A stretch of 64,000 nt of DNA, from contig NZ_ARXS01000012.1 in the NCBI RefSeq assembly GCF_025532145.1, positions 56,188-120,187 of the forward strand, read 5' to 3'. This DNA is from Alloalcanivorax balearicus MACL04. Its GTDB lineage: Bacteria; Pseudomonadota; Gammaproteobacteria; Pseudomonadales; Alcanivoracaceae. The translations under genes were made by a program, and so were the position numbers. This document shows positions 1 through 9,894 of this stretch, piece by piece. How positions within the stretch are numbered: the stretch's first letter is position 1; each line of letters opens with the position of its first letter. The notes under the pieces were generated by a model, which saw only the letters and a list, made by a program, of their open reading frames with translations, was not told the origin of the DNA and searched no databases.

Positions 1-1895
1 CCGTGATCCACTACCGCACTCGCTCGGCGGTGCGCGACGTGGGCCGGGCGCTGGGCGTGGATCTGTCGATCATCGAGCGGCTCAGCGCCAATCTGGCCTG
101 GTGGGACAAACCCGCCGATCTGCAGGAGCGGTTCCGTGAAGTGGGTCTGGGCGATACCGCCCTGGGCCGGCAGTACCGGGCGCTGGTGTTTGAACTGGTC
201 GGCTTTCCCCGGCATCTGTCCCAGCACGTGGGCGGTTTCGTCATTACCCGCGATCCGGTGCCCACGCTGGTGCCGGTGGAAAACGCCGCCATGGCCGATC
301 GCACCGTGATTCAATGGGACAAGGACGATCTGGAAGCCCTGGGGCTGATGAAGGTGGACGTACTGGCCCTGGGCATGCTCACCGCGATCCGCAAAACCCT
401 GGATCTGGTCGGTCACTACCGCGGCCGGCCGCTGATCATGCAGGACATCCCCACCGAGGATCCCGCCACCTACGACATGCTCTGCAAGGGCAACAGTCTG
501 GGGGTTTTTCAGGTGGAGTCCCGGGCGCAGATGAACATGCTGCCACGGCTGCGGCCACGCAAGTTCTACGATCTGGTTATCGAGGTGGCCATCGTCCGCC
601 CCGGCCCGATTCAGGGCGACATGGTGCATCCCTATTTGCGCCGCCGCGACGGTCTGGAAGAACCCGATTACCCGGACCCGAAAGTGGAAGCGGTACTGAA
701 ACGCACCCTGGGCATCCCCATCTTTCAGGAGCAGGTGATCCAACTGGTCATGGTGGCGGCGAAATTCTCCGGCGGCGAGGCGGATCAGTTACGCCGGGCC
801 ATGGCCCGCTGGGGCAAGAGCGGCGAGCTGATGCAGTTCCAGGACAAGGTGATCCAGGGCATGCGCGCCAACGGCTACAGTGAGGATTATGCCCAGCGCC
901 TGTTCGAGCAAATGAAGGGCTTCGGCGGCTACGGTTTCCCGGAATCCCACTCCGCCAGTTTCGCCCTGTTGGTGTATGTGTCCGCCTGGCTCAAACGCCA
1001 TCACACCAGCGCCTTTTACTGCGGCTTGCTCAACAGCCTGCCGATGGGCTTTTACAGCCCCTCGCAAATCCTCCAGGACGCGCGCCGCCACGCCATTGAA
1101 CTGCGCCCCCTGGACGTACGGCACAGCCACTGGGACCACACTCTGGAAGAGACACAAAGACAAAAGCTCGGGGTACAGCCAGCCTTGCGGCTGGGCTTTC
1201 GTCAGTTGAAAGGGTTCAATCCGGAAGCCGCCGAGCGCCTGGTACAGGCCCGCGCCGAACGCCCCTTCAGCAGCGTGCGTGATCTGTGTCAGCGGGCTCG
1301 TCTCAATCAGCGGGAACGGGAAGCACTGGTGGCCGGTAACGCACTGCGCGCGCTCAGCGGCCACCGCCACCAGGGCCACTGGGAAATCCAGGGACTGGAA
1401 GCGCCACGCCCATTGCTTGAAACGGAGCGCGGTACCGGCAAGGACCATGACGGGGTCTACCTCGACGCCCCTTCGGAGCACGCTGATCTGCTGCAGGATT
1501 ACCGTCACCTGGGTCTGACCCTGGGCCGGCACCCCATGGCCCTGGTCCGCCATCTGCCCCGCTTTCGCGGCTGCCGCCGGGCACGGGAATTGAAGCGGGG
1601 CCGGCCGGGGCAACTGATCCGGGTCGCCGGGCTGGTGACCAATCGGCAAAGACCCGGCTCCGCCAAAGGCGCGCTGTTCATGACACTGGAGGATGAGACC
1701 GGCAACACCAACGTGGTGATCTGGAATGCCATTCAGGAGCGGTTCCGCAAAACCCTGCTGCGCAGCCCTCTGGTGATCGTCAAAGGCACTCTGGAAATCA
1801 GTCCGGAAGGCATCGTGCACCTGATGGCGGGAGCCTTGATCGACGCCGGTGATGCGCTGCGGGAATTGAATATCAAGTCGCGGGATTTTCGCTAA
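1..1895 (+). CDS. dnaE2: Error-prone DNA polymerase DnaE2/ImuC, 3' part
   Basis: C-terminal 630 or so residues of the SOS mutasome polymerase (ImuC/DnaE2), which works with ImuA and ImuB in translesion synthesis. The frame is open to the window edge and the first ATG at base 3 is internal, because the family is about 1,030-1,050 residues long. Visible are the C-family palm segment with GLMKVDVLAL, matching the third catalytic Asp region of DnaE, then the VRPGPIQGDMVHPYL and GYGFPESHSASFA blocks, helix-hairpin-helix-like sequence, and a C-terminal OB fold around residues 535-600 (IRVAGLVTNRQRPGSAKG). The usual partners imuA and imuB would lie upstream, outside the window. The stop TAA is followed within 30 bases by a hairpin terminator. 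The family assignment is secure; the 5' part is not seen. Confidence 0.95.
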   Translation, partial: VIHYRTRSAVRDVGRALGVDLSIIERLSANLAWWDKPADLQERFREVGLGDTALGRQYRALVFELVGFPRHLSQHVGGFVITRDPVPTLVPVENAAMADRTVIQWDKDDLEALGLMKVDVLALGMLTAIRKTLDLVGHYRGRPLIMQDIPTEDPATYDMLCKGNSLGVFQVESRAQMNMLPRLRPRKFYDLVIEVAIVRPGPIQGDMVHPYLRRRDGLEEPDYPDPKVEAVLKRTLGIPIFQEQVIQLVMVAAKFSGGEADQLRRAMARWGKSGELMQFQDKVIQGMRANGYSEDYAQRLFEQMKGFGGYGFPESHSASFALLVYVSAWLKRHHTSAFYCGLLNSLPMGFYSPSQILQDARRHAIELRPLDVRHSHWDHTLEETQRQKLGVQPALRLGFRQLKGFNPEAAERLVQARAERPFSSVRDLCQRARLNQREREALVAGNALRALSGHRHQGHWEIQGLEAPRPLLETERGTGKDHDGVYLDAPSEHADLLQDYRHLGLTLGRHPMALVRHLPRFRGCRRARELKRGRPGQLIRVAGLVTNRQRPGSAKGALFMTLEDETGNTNVVIWNAIQERFRKTLLRSPLVIVKGTLEISPEGIVHLMAGALIDAGDALRELNIKSRDFR

Positions 1896-1923
1896 GGAGG
1901 CAGCAAGAGTATCCGCCCCAAAG

Positions 1924-1956
1924 CAAAAACCCCCGCTCAATGAGCGAGGGTTTTTG
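1924..1956. terminator. Bidirectional intrinsic terminator
   Basis: A near-perfect inverted repeat with 15-base arms (one mismatch) has A5 at its left end and T5 at its right end, so it ends in a U tract when read from either strand. It sits 28 bases after the dnaE2 stop and 3 bases beyond the 3' end of the tRNA-Glu gene. It probably terminates both converging transcripts. Confidence 0.85.
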
Positions 1957-1959
1957 TAG

Positions 1960-2035
1960 TGGCGTCCCCTAGGGGAGTCGAACCCCTGTTACCGCCGTGA
2001 AAGGGCGGTGTCCTAGGCCACTAGACGAAGGGGAC
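1960..2035 (-). tRNA. tRNA-Glu (anticodon UUC)
   Basis: A 76-base cloverleaf on the minus strand with encoded CCA (read as TGG at 1960-1962). The acceptor stem begins GUCCCCU, the anticodon loop carries UUC between the stems CCGCC and GGCGG, and the T arm has GGUUCGA. It is co-oriented with tRNA-Ala 5 bases upstream, and gltX, the enzyme that charges it, starts its reading frame upstream on the same strand. Confidence 0.97.
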
Positions 2036-2040
2036 GTATT

Positions 2041-2116
<76 letters not shown>

Positions 2117-2253
2117 AGATTGTGACCACCGGTATGTGCGTCCCGTGTGGTGCGGCGTATTCTACCCAGGGGCCCTATCCTGTCAAGCACTTAGCGGCGG
2201 TTTTTCACGGTTTTTGCCCCGTCTGTTCATCCCTTGGTCAAATTGCCGGAATC

Positions 2254-3744
2254 TTAATCGGCCTGGGATAACAGCCCCGCATAGGCTTTCTCCAGCTTCT
2301 TGGTTTGCTTCTTGGAGACCCCGCCCAGCACCTCCACCGCGTGCCGCAATCGCGCCCGGCTGATATCCGCGCCCAGCAACCCCATGCTGTCCACCACCGA
2401 GAAACTGGCACTGGTGCCGGCGATGGCCACGAACACCGGAAACAGGAAGTCACGGATTTTCACATCCAGGGCATCCGCCAGGACTTTGGCGTCGGCGAAC
2501 AGATTATCCCGGTTCCAGCTGCGCTGGGCCTCGCAGGACCAGAGGAAAAACTGCAGCCATTCCTTCATATCCTCGGTGCTGTACTGCTTATGCTCGAAAT
2601 CCTGTTCACTGATGGTGAGCATCCCGGAAAAACAGAAGCCGGCCTTGTCCACCACGTCACTCAGCGTTTCCACCCGCTGCTTGATGTGCGGCAGCACCTG
2701 CATCACGTAGTCCCGATTGAAAGCCCAGCCCATCAGTTGTTGCAGAAACTGTTCATCGGACAGGTCCCGCAGCCACTGGCCGTTGAGCCAGCTCAGTTTC
2801 TCCACGTCGAACACCGGCCCGCCCAGGGACACGCGGTTGATGTCGAAAGCCGCTTCCATCTCACTCAGAGAGAAGCGCTCACGTTCATCGGGCATGGACC
2901 AGCCCATGCGACCGAGGTAGTTCACCAGCGCTTCCGGCAGGAAGCCCATGCGACGATAGAAATTGATACTGGTCGGGTTCTTGCGCTTGCTGAGCTTGGA
3001 TTTGTCCGGATTACGCAGTAGCGGCATGTGGCACAGCACCGGCATATCCCAGCCGAAATACTCATACAGCAGCTTGTGTTTCGGCGCGGAGTTCAGCCAT
3101 TCCTCACCACGCAGCACATGAGTGATGCCCATCAGATGGTCATCCACCACATTGGCCAGATGATAGGTGGGCAGGCCATCGGATTTCAGCAGGACCTGCG
3201 CGTCGGCCAGGGCCCAATCCAGTTCCACGGTGCCGCGCAGCATGTCCTCGATGGCGCAGCGGCCATCCTCCGGCACCCGCATGCGAATCACGTAAGGCGC
3301 CCCTTCCGTTTCACGGCGGGACTGTTCGGCTTCATCCAGCTCCAGATCACGGGGTTTCAATGCCCGGTTTTCACCGCTCTCCTTGATCCGGGCACGTAAC
3401 GTGTCCAGTTCCTCGGCGCTGCGGTAGCACTTGAAGGCGTGGCCGGCCTGAACCAATTGCTCGGCGTACTGACGATAGATATCGCCGCGCTCACTTTGGC
3501 GGTAAGGCGCGTGAGGGCCACCGACGTCCGGCCCCTCGTCCCAATCCAGCCCCAGCCAGCGCAGGGAATCCAGGATCGCCTGCTCCGACTCCGCGGTGGA
3601 GCGCACCTGGTCGGTGTCCTCGATCCTGAGAATGAACTGACCACCGTGCTGACGGGCAAAGCAACGATTGAACAAAGCAATGTAGGCGGTGCCCACATGG
3701 GGATCGCCGGTGGGGGACGGGGCTACCCGGGTACGAACGGTCAT
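2254..3744 (-). CDS. gltX: Glutamyl-tRNA synthetase
   Basis: Charges tRNA-Glu with glutamate in the cytoplasm. The class I signature [16 protein letters not shown] (HIGH-type) is at residues 9-24 and the KLSKR loop is in the middle of the protein, before the anticodon-binding domain. The length of 496 residues matches bacterial GltX. The start was set at ATG 3744, with GGAG five bases upstream; the frame is open 10 codons further but without a better signal. The gene reads towards tRNA-Ala and tRNA-Glu with a 137-base gap, so the enzyme and its substrate tRNA are neighbours. No odd residues were seen. Confidence 0.97.
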   Translation of the reverse strand: MTVRTRVAPSPTGDPHVGTAYIALFNRCFARQHGGQFILRIEDTDQVRSTAESEQAILDSLRWLGLDWDEGPDVGGPHAPYRQSERGDIYRQYAEQLVQAGHAFKCYRSAEELDTLRARIKESGENRALKPRDLELDEAEQSRRETEGAPYVIRMRVPEDGRCAIEDMLRGTVELDWALADAQVLLKSDGLPTYHLANVVDDHLMGITHVLRGEEWLNSAPKHKLLYEYFGWDMPVLCHMPLLRNPDKSKLSKRKNPTSINFYRRMGFLPEALVNYLGRMGWSMPDERERFSLSEMEAAFDINRVSLGGPVFDVEKLSWLNGQWLRDLSDEQFLQQLMGWAFNRDYVMQVLPHIKQRVETLSDVVDKAGFCFSGMLTISEQDFEHKQYSTEDMKEWLQFFLWSCEAQRSWNRDNLFADAKVLADALDVKIRDFLFPVFVAIAGTSASFSVVDSMGLLGADISRARLRHAVEVLGGVSKKQTKKLEKAYAGLLSQAD

Positions 3745-3960
3745 GACAACTCCACGGCCGGAAAAAGGCGGCATTATACGGCATTTGCCGGCACGCCGAC
3801 ATGCTATTCACCCGCCGCGGGCCGCTCGAACAGCGCCTTCCCCATTTGACAAAAAACGGCAACAGGAGGACCTTTTTGTATCCGGTCCGTCTGATAATCA
3901 ATCCATACTGGCCGGCTTTGACGCTGTTACTTTCTTCGCCGTAATCAAGGAGGGCCTGAA

Positions 3961-4377
3961 ATGAAAGTACTACTGACCGCCGCGCTGCTGGTGCTGGCAC
4001 CGTTCGCCACCGCCATCGAGCGCACTCCCGCGCCGCCCGAAGCCGAAGTGTATTTCATCACGCCGCAGGACGGCGACACCGTCTCCGGGCCGGTCACCGT
4101 GAAATTCGGTCTCAAAGGCATGGGCGTGGCCCCCGCCGGCGTCACCCAGGACAACACCGGGCACCACCACCTCCTGGTGGATCTGAAGGAGGCGGTGAAC
4201 GAGGATCAACCTCTGCCCAGCAATGACAACGTGCGCCATTTCGGCGGCGGCCAGACCGAAACCACGCTGGATCTGCCACCGGGCGAACATACCCTGCAAC
4301 TGATCATGGGCGATGCCCGACACGTGCCGTTCGAGCCTTCCATCACCAGCGAGGAAATCACCATCACGGTGAAATAA
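3961..4377 (+). CDS. DUF4399 domain periplasmic protein
   Basis: A 138-residue exported protein. Residues 1-18 form a signal peptide (MKVLLTAALLVLAPFATA), and the rest resembles the DUF4399 family with its GHHHLLVD motif near residue 65 and a beta-rich C-terminus. The role of the family is not established; the triple His could bind metal, but that is inference. The start has a strong ribosome site (AAGGAGG, 5-6 bases before ATG). It is a single gene between gltX (divergent) and the sulP-usp operon (convergent). Confidence 0.85.
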   Translation: MKVLLTAALLVLAPFATAIERTPAPPEAEVYFITPQDGDTVSGPVTVKFGLKGMGVAPAGVTQDNTGHHHLLVDLKEAVNEDQPLPSNDNVRHFGGGQTETTLDLPPGEHTLQLIMGDARHVPFEPSITSEEITITVK

Positions 4378-4430
4378 ATCGCTGCCGCGGCGGGGCATTC
4401 CACCTCGCCGCAGTATTCCTTTCTCCGGGG

Positions 4431-5285
4431 TCAGCGCAACAGCAGGTGCGGCACCCTCGCCTCTCGCAGCATTTCATTGGTGGTACTGCCCAGCAGGAAT
4501 TCCCGGATACGGGAATGGCCGTAAGCCCCCATCACCAGCAGCTCGATACCATGCTCCTGTTGATAACGATGTAATGCCGGCTCCACCTCGCCTTCCAGGA
4601 TGGAAGTGAAGACCTGATGACCGCCGGCGGACAAGCGTTCCCCGGCCCAGGCCAGTTCTTCGTGACGGGCATGCTGGCCATCATCAACGGTCACCAGATG
4701 ACAATCCAGACCACGGAACAGCGGACTGGCGGCCAGCATTTCCACCCCCTTGCGGCAAGTATCACTGCCATCGAACGCCAGCATGATCACCTCGGGTTCG
4801 GCGAACGTCTCGGGCACTACCAGTATCGGCCGGTAGACCGCTCGAACCACCCGCTCCACGTTGTCCCCCACTTTGGCGGACGCCCCCTGATGCTCGGTGC
4901 CCTGCCGCCCGATCACCAGCAGACGGGTCTCGTCCTGAAGCGCCAGCAGGCTTTCCAACAAGTCCCCATGGCGTTGCTGCAACTCCGGATCGTCGATGCC
5001 TTTGTCCATCGCCCGGGCCTTGGCCGCGTCCAGCATCAATTTTCCCTGCTCCATGGCCACCCGGTTACGGCGGGCATCCAGATCGGCCAGCTCTTCCATC
5101 AAATGTTCACGGGCGCCCAGGCTCAAGGACCCGCTCAAGTCCGTGGGCGTGCTCGGATAACGTTGCTGGTCAAGCACATGCAGCAGCTTCAGCGGCGCGT
5201 CCAGGCGCCGGCTGGCCCAAACCCCGGCATCGCATACCGCGCTGGCGGCCACTGACCCATCAATACAGGCAACGACTTTGCTCAT
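4431..5285 (-). CDS. Universal stress protein, tandem UspA domains
   Basis: A 284-residue protein with two UspA folds, residues about 1-150 and 155-284. The second domain ends with the nucleotide-binding pattern GAYGHSRIREFLLGSTTNEML, close to the G-x2-G-x9-G-S/T consensus; the first has VIGRQGTEHQGASAKVGDNVERV. Tandem Usp proteins of this type often follow SulP transporters. Here the start lies 10 bases after the sulP stop, so the two form an operon. A GAGG ribosome site lies about 8 bases before the ATG. Probably a cytoplasmic stress or anion-transport accessory; the exact partner is unknown. Confidence 0.9.
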   Translation of the reverse strand: MSKVVACIDGSVAASAVCDAGVWASRRLDAPLKLLHVLDQQRYPSTPTDLSGSLSLGAREHLMEELADLDARRNRVAMEQGKLMLDAAKARAMDKGIDDPELQQRHGDLLESLLALQDETRLLVIGRQGTEHQGASAKVGDNVERVVRAVYRPILVVPETFAEPEVIMLAFDGSDTCRKGVEMLAASPLFRGLDCHLVTVDDGQHARHEELAWAGERLSAGGHQVFTSILEGEVEPALHRYQQEHGIELLVMGAYGHSRIREFLLGSTTNEMLREARVPHLLLR

Positions 5286-5295
5286 GTTGTTTTCC

Positions 5296-6774
5296 TCAAT
5301 GTCCGCCCATCAGTTTTTCCACGGCGTCCGGCTTATCGTGTACCGCGTATTTGTCCACCAGAGTGGCACTGGCCTCATTAAGGCCGATCAGCTCCACATC
5401 GGTGCCTTCCCGGCGGAATTTGATGATCGCCTTGTCCAGAGCACCAATGGCGGTGATATCCCAAAAGTGGGCCCGATGTACATCGATAACCACTTTCTCC
5501 AGGGCCTCACGAAAATCGAAAGCGTCCAGGAACTGTTCCGATGAGGTGAAAAACACCTGCCCCACCACATGATAGGTACGTTCGCCAGGAGCGTCCTGTT
5601 CCGAACGCACATAAAACACCCGCCCGACTTTATTGGCGTAGAGCAGCGCGCTCAGCACCACGCCAACGGCAACACCCAGGGCCAGGTTATGAGTGAGCAC
5701 GGTGACCACCACGGTGGCCAGCATGACGATGGTGCTGCTGGGCGGATGGCGGCGCAGGTTCACCAGCGATTCCCAACTGAATGTACCAATGGACACCATG
5801 ATCATCACCGCCACCAGCGCGGCCATCGGAATCCGTGACACATGATCGCCAAGAAACACCACCAGGATCAGCAACACCACACCGGCCACCAGCGTGGACA
5901 AGCGGGTACGGCCACCGGATTTCACATTGATCATGGACTGGCCAATCATCGCGCAGCCGGCCATGCCGCCAAAGAAGCCGGCGACGATATTGGCGATGCC
6001 CTGCCCCTTGCACTCGCGGTTTTTATTGCTCTCGGTGTCGGTCAGTTCATCGATGATGGCGGCGGTCATCATCGACTCCAGCAGCCCCACTATCGCCAAC
6101 GTCAGGGATACCGGGAAAATGATCTTCAGGGTCTCCAGGGTCAACGGGATATCCGGTAGCAGGAATACCGGCAGGCTATCCGGCAGGTCGCCCTTATCCC
6201 CCACGGTGGGGACGTCCCAGCCCAGCGCCACGCACAACACGGTAAGACCGATGATGCAGATCAAGGGCGAAGGCACCGATTTGGTCAACAACGGAAACAG
6301 ATAAATAATCCCCAGGCCGCCGATGACCAACGGGTAGACCAGCCACGGCACGTCCACCAGTTCCTTGAGCTGGGCCATGAAGATCAGGATCGCCAGAGCG
6401 TTGACGAAGCCGGTGATCACCGACCGGGACACGAATCGCATCAATTGTCCCAGCTTCAGAAAGCCAGCAACGATTTGCAGCACCCCGGCCAGAATCGTCG
6501 CCGCCAGCAGATACTGCAGGCCATGCTCCTTGACCAGGGTCACCATCACCAGCGCCATGGCGCCGGTAGCGGCGGAAATCATGCCGGGCCGGCCACCGGC
6601 GAAGGCGGTGACCACGGCAATACAGAACGATGCGTAAAGACCCACTTTGGGGTCTACCTCGGCGATGATGGAAAAGGCGATGGCCTCGGGGATCAGCGCC
6701 AGCGCCACGACAATGCCGGCGAGCACGTCCGCGCGAACATTGCTGAACCAATGCTCTTTAAGGGAAGCAATCAT
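5296..6774 (-). CDS. SulP family inorganic anion transporter with STAS domain
   Basis: An inner-membrane SulP/SLC26-type transporter, likely for sulfate or bicarbonate (substrate not determinable). From ATG 6774 it has about 492 residues: [23 protein letters not shown] is the family entry motif, followed by about 10-12 hydrophobic segments and a C-terminal STAS domain from about residue 400 ([20 protein letters not shown]). The frame is open 38 codons upstream to 6888, adding a hydrophobic stretch not normal for the family, so the internal ATG was chosen even though its ribosome site is weak. It is the first gene of the sulP-usp operon. Confidence 0.9.
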   Translation of the reverse strand: MIASLKEHWFSNVRADVLAGIVVALALIPEAIAFSIIAEVDPKVGLYASFCIAVVTAFAGGRPGMISAATGAMALVMVTLVKEHGLQYLLAATILAGVLQIVAGFLKLGQLMRFVSRSVITGFVNALAILIFMAQLKELVDVPWLVYPLVIGGLGIIYLFPLLTKSVPSPLICIIGLTVLCVALGWDVPTVGDKGDLPDSLPVFLLPDIPLTLETLKIIFPVSLTLAIVGLLESMMTAAIIDELTDTESNKNRECKGQGIANIVAGFFGGMAGCAMIGQSMINVKSGGRTRLSTLVAGVVLLILVVFLGDHVSRIPMAALVAVMIMVSIGTFSWESLVNLRRHPPSSTIVMLATVVVTVLTHNLALGVAVGVVLSALLYANKVGRVFYVRSEQDAPGERTYHVVGQVFFTSSEQFLDAFDFREALEKVVIDVHRAHFWDITAIGALDKAIIKFRREGTDVELIGLNEASATLVDKYAVHDKPDAVEKLMGGH

Positions 6775-7161
6775 TAACGGAAAACCCCATGTACGTATGC
6801 AAAAAACAACACCACAAAAGGCGGCAACAAAAATTGCCTGAAGCAATTTGGGCATAAAAACAGGCGATAAATCGCGAATACGGGACAACGGTCCCGCGGG
6901 AACCAGGAAGTTCCGGGGATGAACACCGTCGGGCCGGCGCGAGAAGCACCTGCCGGGTGTCGGAAGATCCGCGCGCTAGGGCGGAGTCAGGCCATCAAGG
7001 ATGGCGGAGGAATGCGAATGAAACATGAAAATCAGACATTACCCGTCATGGAAGGCGGCGCAGTCTACCAGCCCGGGCCGGTTATTCCCACCTCGGATCC
7101 GGTTTTGTCTCACACCGGCACCGTGCGATAATGCGTGCCCTGCTGTCGTTGTTACCGTCCC
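6775..7161. other. Intergenic region with small hairpins, no gene seen
   Basis: This 387-base gap separates divergent sulP and dusA. No convincing coding frame was found. It holds a perfect hairpin, CGGGAC-AACG-GTCCCG at 6881-6896, followed by GGAAC-CAGGAA-GTTCC at 6899-6914 and a GC-rich structured stretch to about 6985. The promoters of both neighbours must lie here, and a structured leader or small RNA is possible but not shown. Confidence 0.4.
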
Positions 7162-8151
7162 ATGCTCCCATCCCAACGCCTCGCCCCCGGTCCCGACCGG
7201 CGCCTTTCGGTGGCGCCGATGATGGACTACACCACTCGCGACTACCGCTATCTGGCGCGGCTGATCAGTCGTCACACGCTGCTGTACACGGAAATGGTGG
7301 TGGCCCAGGCGGTGATCCATGGTGATCGCGAGCGGCTGCTGGGCTTCGATGACGCCGAGCACCCGGTGGCGGTGCAACTGGGCGGCAGCGATCCGGCGCA
7401 GCTGGCGGAAGCCGCGCGTATCTGTGCCGACTATGGCTACGACGAGATCAATCTGAATGTGGGCTGCCCCTCGGACCGGGTGCAGCAGGGCAAGATCGGC
7501 GCGGTGCTGATGGCGGAGCCGGATCTGGTGGCCCGCTGCGTGGAGGCCATGGCCCGGGTCAGCCCGGTGCCGGTCACGGTGAAGACCCGCATCGGTATCG
7601 ATGATCAGGACGACTATCCGTTCCTGCAACGCTTCGTCGCCCGCATGGATTCCGCCGGCTGCCGCAGTCTGACCATTCACGCCCGCAAGGCCATCCTCAA
7701 TGGCCTGTCGCCGAAGGAGAACCGGGAAATTCCCCCGTTGATCTATGAGCGGGCCTACGCCATCAAGCAGGCCTTCCCGCATCTTGAGGTCATTCTCAAC
7801 GGCGGCCTGCGCGATCTGCCCTCGGTGCTGCATCATCTGGATCAGGTGGACGGCCTGATGGTGGGACGGGAAGCCTACGGCAACCCCTGGTGCCTGGCCG
7901 GTCTGGACGCCACCGTGTTCGGTGATCCCGCACCACAACCGGATCGCCATCAGGTGGCACGGGCCTTCCTCCCCTATCTGGAGCAGCGCTACGCTGGCGG
8001 CTGTCATCCCAAACATGTGCTGCGCCACGCCCTGAATCTGTTTCAGGGCCTGCCCGGAGCCCGCGCCTACCGCCGTCATCTGAGCGAGAACATGCACAAA
8101 GCGGACACCACCCCGAAGGTGTTCGAGGATGCGCTGGCGCTGGTAGGCTAG
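7162..8151 (+). CDS. dusA: tRNA-dihydrouridine synthase A
   Basis: An FMN enzyme that reduces uridines 20/20a in the tRNA D loop. From ATG 7162 it has 329 residues. It begins with RLSVAPMMDYTTRDYRYLARLIS, carries the catalytic-Cys motif NLNVGCPSDRV near residue 90, and has VKTRIGIDD and the FMN-phosphate loop LNGGLRDL. The 17-residue YTEMV block and the C-terminal helical domain (HVLRHALNLFQGLPGARAYRRHLSEN) are typical of DusA rather than DusB or DusC. The GTG at 7135 in the same frame is an alternative start; neither has a clear ribosome site. Confidence 0.93.
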   Translation: MLPSQRLAPGPDRRLSVAPMMDYTTRDYRYLARLISRHTLLYTEMVVAQAVIHGDRERLLGFDDAEHPVAVQLGGSDPAQLAEAARICADYGYDEINLNVGCPSDRVQQGKIGAVLMAEPDLVARCVEAMARVSPVPVTVKTRIGIDDQDDYPFLQRFVARMDSAGCRSLTIHARKAILNGLSPKENREIPPLIYERAYAIKQAFPHLEVILNGGLRDLPSVLHHLDQVDGLMVGREAYGNPWCLAGLDATVFGDPAPQPDRHQVARAFLPYLEQRYAGGCHPKHVLRHALNLFQGLPGARAYRRHLSENMHKADTTPKVFEDALALVG

Positions 8152-8271
8152 GTCGGACGCCGGACGATGAACAACCTACACCCTCCGCTCTCGCCAGCAT
8201 AAAAAACGGTTATCCATATCCGCCAGGGTCCGAGACACGGTGTTCCAAGCAACCTCTAAAAAATACCTCGT

Positions 8272-8388
8272 CATCCCGGGCTTGACCCGTACGTCATCCC
8301 GGGCTTGACCCGGGATCTCCCTCTGGAGGGCGCACCACTTCGTAGCGGGAGATGCCGGATCGAGTCCGGCATGACGTTTTTCAGAGGT
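8272..8388. repeat. Palindromic repeat element (family 2)
   Basis: A composite of inverted repeats built on GTCATCCCGGGCTTGACC, duplicated at the left end, then GGGATCTCCCTCTGGAGGG and the outer arm GCCGGATCGAGTCCGGCATG. The same pieces occur in reverse order and orientation at 21869-22080, so this is a dispersed repeat rather than chance structure. It occupies much of the gap between dusA and tal, which holds no gene. Confidence 0.75.
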
Positions 8389-8490
8389 TCCCTAAAGCGT
8401 CAGGCGTCCGGCCGTTTTCCTACTGGCAAGAACCTTCCCGGGTTCTTATGCTCTAATGCTCACTCACTTTTTTGGTTAACGGGACGGATC

Positions 8491-9447
8491 ATGGCGAATC
8501 AGCGGCAGCAACTGGAGCAATGGACCACCGTGGTGGCGGACACCGGCGATATGGAGATGATCGCCGCTCTCGCCCCCTGTGACGCCACCACCAATCCCTC
8601 TTTGCTGTTGGCGGCGGCGCGGGACAGCCGCTACCAGTCCCTGCTGACCCAGGCCCGGAGCCTGGCCACGGAAATGGGCCGCGGCCACGACCTGACCTGG
8701 TGCAGCGACGCCTACGCCTGCCTCGCCGGGCAAGCGGTGCTGGAGCATGTTCCAGGCCTGGTTTCCACCGAGGTCGACGCCCGCCTGTCCTTTGACACCC
8801 GCGCCACGGTGGAGCGGGCTCGGCGGCTGATGGCGCTGTACCGGGAACTGGATGTGGATCCGGATCGCATCCTGATCAAAATCGCCGCCACCTGGGAAGG
8901 CATCGAGGCCGCCCGTATCCTCGAAGAGGAAGGTACCCGCTGCAACCTGACCCTGGTGTTCTCCCTGGCCCAGGCCCTGGCCGCCGCCGAGGCCGGCACC
9001 ACACTGATATCCCCGTTCGTCGGCCGGATCCAGGACTGGCACGTCAAACGCGGCCTCGACATCCAGCACATCGACGACGATCCTGGCGTGCAGTCGGTAT
9101 GCGGCATTTTCCGCACGCTCAAGGCACGGGGACTGGAAACCATCGTCATGGGCGCCAGCTTCCGCAACGCTGATCAGATCCGCGCCCTGGCCGGATGCGA
9201 CCGTCTCACCATCAGCCCGGCCCTGCTGGAAACCCTGGCCGCCGATGAGAATCCGCTGACCCAGGCTCTGGACGCCGCCGACGTGGAACCGGATGAAGAC
9301 TGGACACCGATCAGCGAGTCGGGTTTCCGCTGGGCAATGAATCAGGATCCCATGGCCAACGACCTGCTCAGCGATGGCATCCGCCGCTTCGCCGCGGATC
9401 AGGTCGCGCTGGAAACTTTGTTAAGCGAGGAGGAACGTGCCGCGTGA
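8491..9447 (+). CDS. tal: Transaldolase
   Basis: Pentose phosphate pathway enzyme moving a dihydroxyacetone unit between sugar phosphates. It has 318 residues from ATG 8491, in line with TalB (317). The motif CDATTNPSLLL is at residues 30-40, and the Schiff-base lysine is at about K130 in RILIKIAATWEG. VDARLSFD and NLTLVFSLAQALAAAEAG are also present. An open frame continues upstream to 8305 but runs through the repeat element, so the shorter start was used. The last four bases overlap the GTG of the next gene, which suggests translational coupling. Confidence 0.96.
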   Translation: MANQRQQLEQWTTVVADTGDMEMIAALAPCDATTNPSLLLAAARDSRYQSLLTQARSLATEMGRGHDLTWCSDAYACLAGQAVLEHVPGLVSTEVDARLSFDTRATVERARRLMALYRELDVDPDRILIKIAATWEGIEAARILEEEGTRCNLTLVFSLAQALAAAEAGTTLISPFVGRIQDWHVKRGLDIQHIDDDPGVQSVCGIFRTLKARGLETIVMGASFRNADQIRALAGCDRLTISPALLETLAADENPLTQALDAADVEPDEDWTPISESGFRWAMNQDPMANDLLSDGIRRFAADQVALETLLSEEERAA

Positions 9448-9884
9448 ATTGGATTGCCCGCCTGTTCGAACCCCAGACCACCCGGGAACCGGTAACGGAG
9501 CTGGATTTGCACCGGGCCGCCGCCGCCCTGCTGCTGGAAGTGGCGCGCACCGACGGCCGCATTGATGATCGCGAAAAACAAAGCCTGTTCAAGGCGGTGC
9601 GCCAGCGCTGGCAATTGGACAGCGACGAACTGGAAGAGATTGTCGCCGAGCTGCATGAACGGGTGGAAGGCGCCACCGATCTGTATGAATTCACCAGTCC
9701 GTTGCGCGAACATTGGGGCCCGGAACCCCGTGCCCGTTTGATCGAGGACATGTGGGCCGTGGCCGCCGCCGACGGCAAGGTGGACGTGTACGAAGAGCAT
9801 CTGATCCGCCGGGTGGCGGACCTGCTCTACGTGTCTCACGGCGATTATATTCGAGCCAAACTCGCCGCCACCGGCGAACAGTGA
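9444..9884 (+). CDS. TerB-like protein
   Basis: A 146-residue helical protein of the TerB/DjlA-like superfamily, with the repeated pattern ARTDGRIDDREKQSLFKAV (residues 33-51) and AAADGKVDVYEEHLIRRVAD (residues 108-127), the acidic metal-loop signature of the fold. It starts with GTG overlapping the tal stop by four bases. No other ter genes are present, so the tellurite label of the family should not be taken as a function. Role unknown; perhaps an accessory coexpressed with transaldolase. Confidence 0.85.
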   Translation: MNWIARLFEPQTTREPVTELDLHRAAAALLLEVARTDGRIDDREKQSLFKAVRQRWQLDSDELEEIVAELHERVEGATDLYEFTSPLREHWGPEPRARLIEDMWAVAAADGKVDVYEEHLIRRVADLLYVSHGDYIRAKLAATGEQ

Positions 9885-9894
9885 TCCGCGCGGA

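Noticed and set aside
3..1895. ATG at base 3 as the true start of dnaE2
   Set aside because: Homologues are about 400 residues longer; the first visible residues are mid-protein, so the gene is cut by the window edge.
789..1940. Long open frame of 383 codons on the minus strand inside dnaE2
   Set aside because: It is antisense to a strongly conserved gene, has no recognisable domain, and is a codon-bias shadow.
8305..8490. N-terminal extension of transaldolase
   Set aside because: The extension translates the repeat element and does not match the family, which starts at the 8491 ATG.
9444..9884. Tellurite resistance gene
   Set aside because: Only the TerB fold is shared; no terZACDE partners are near and it is coupled to transaldolase.
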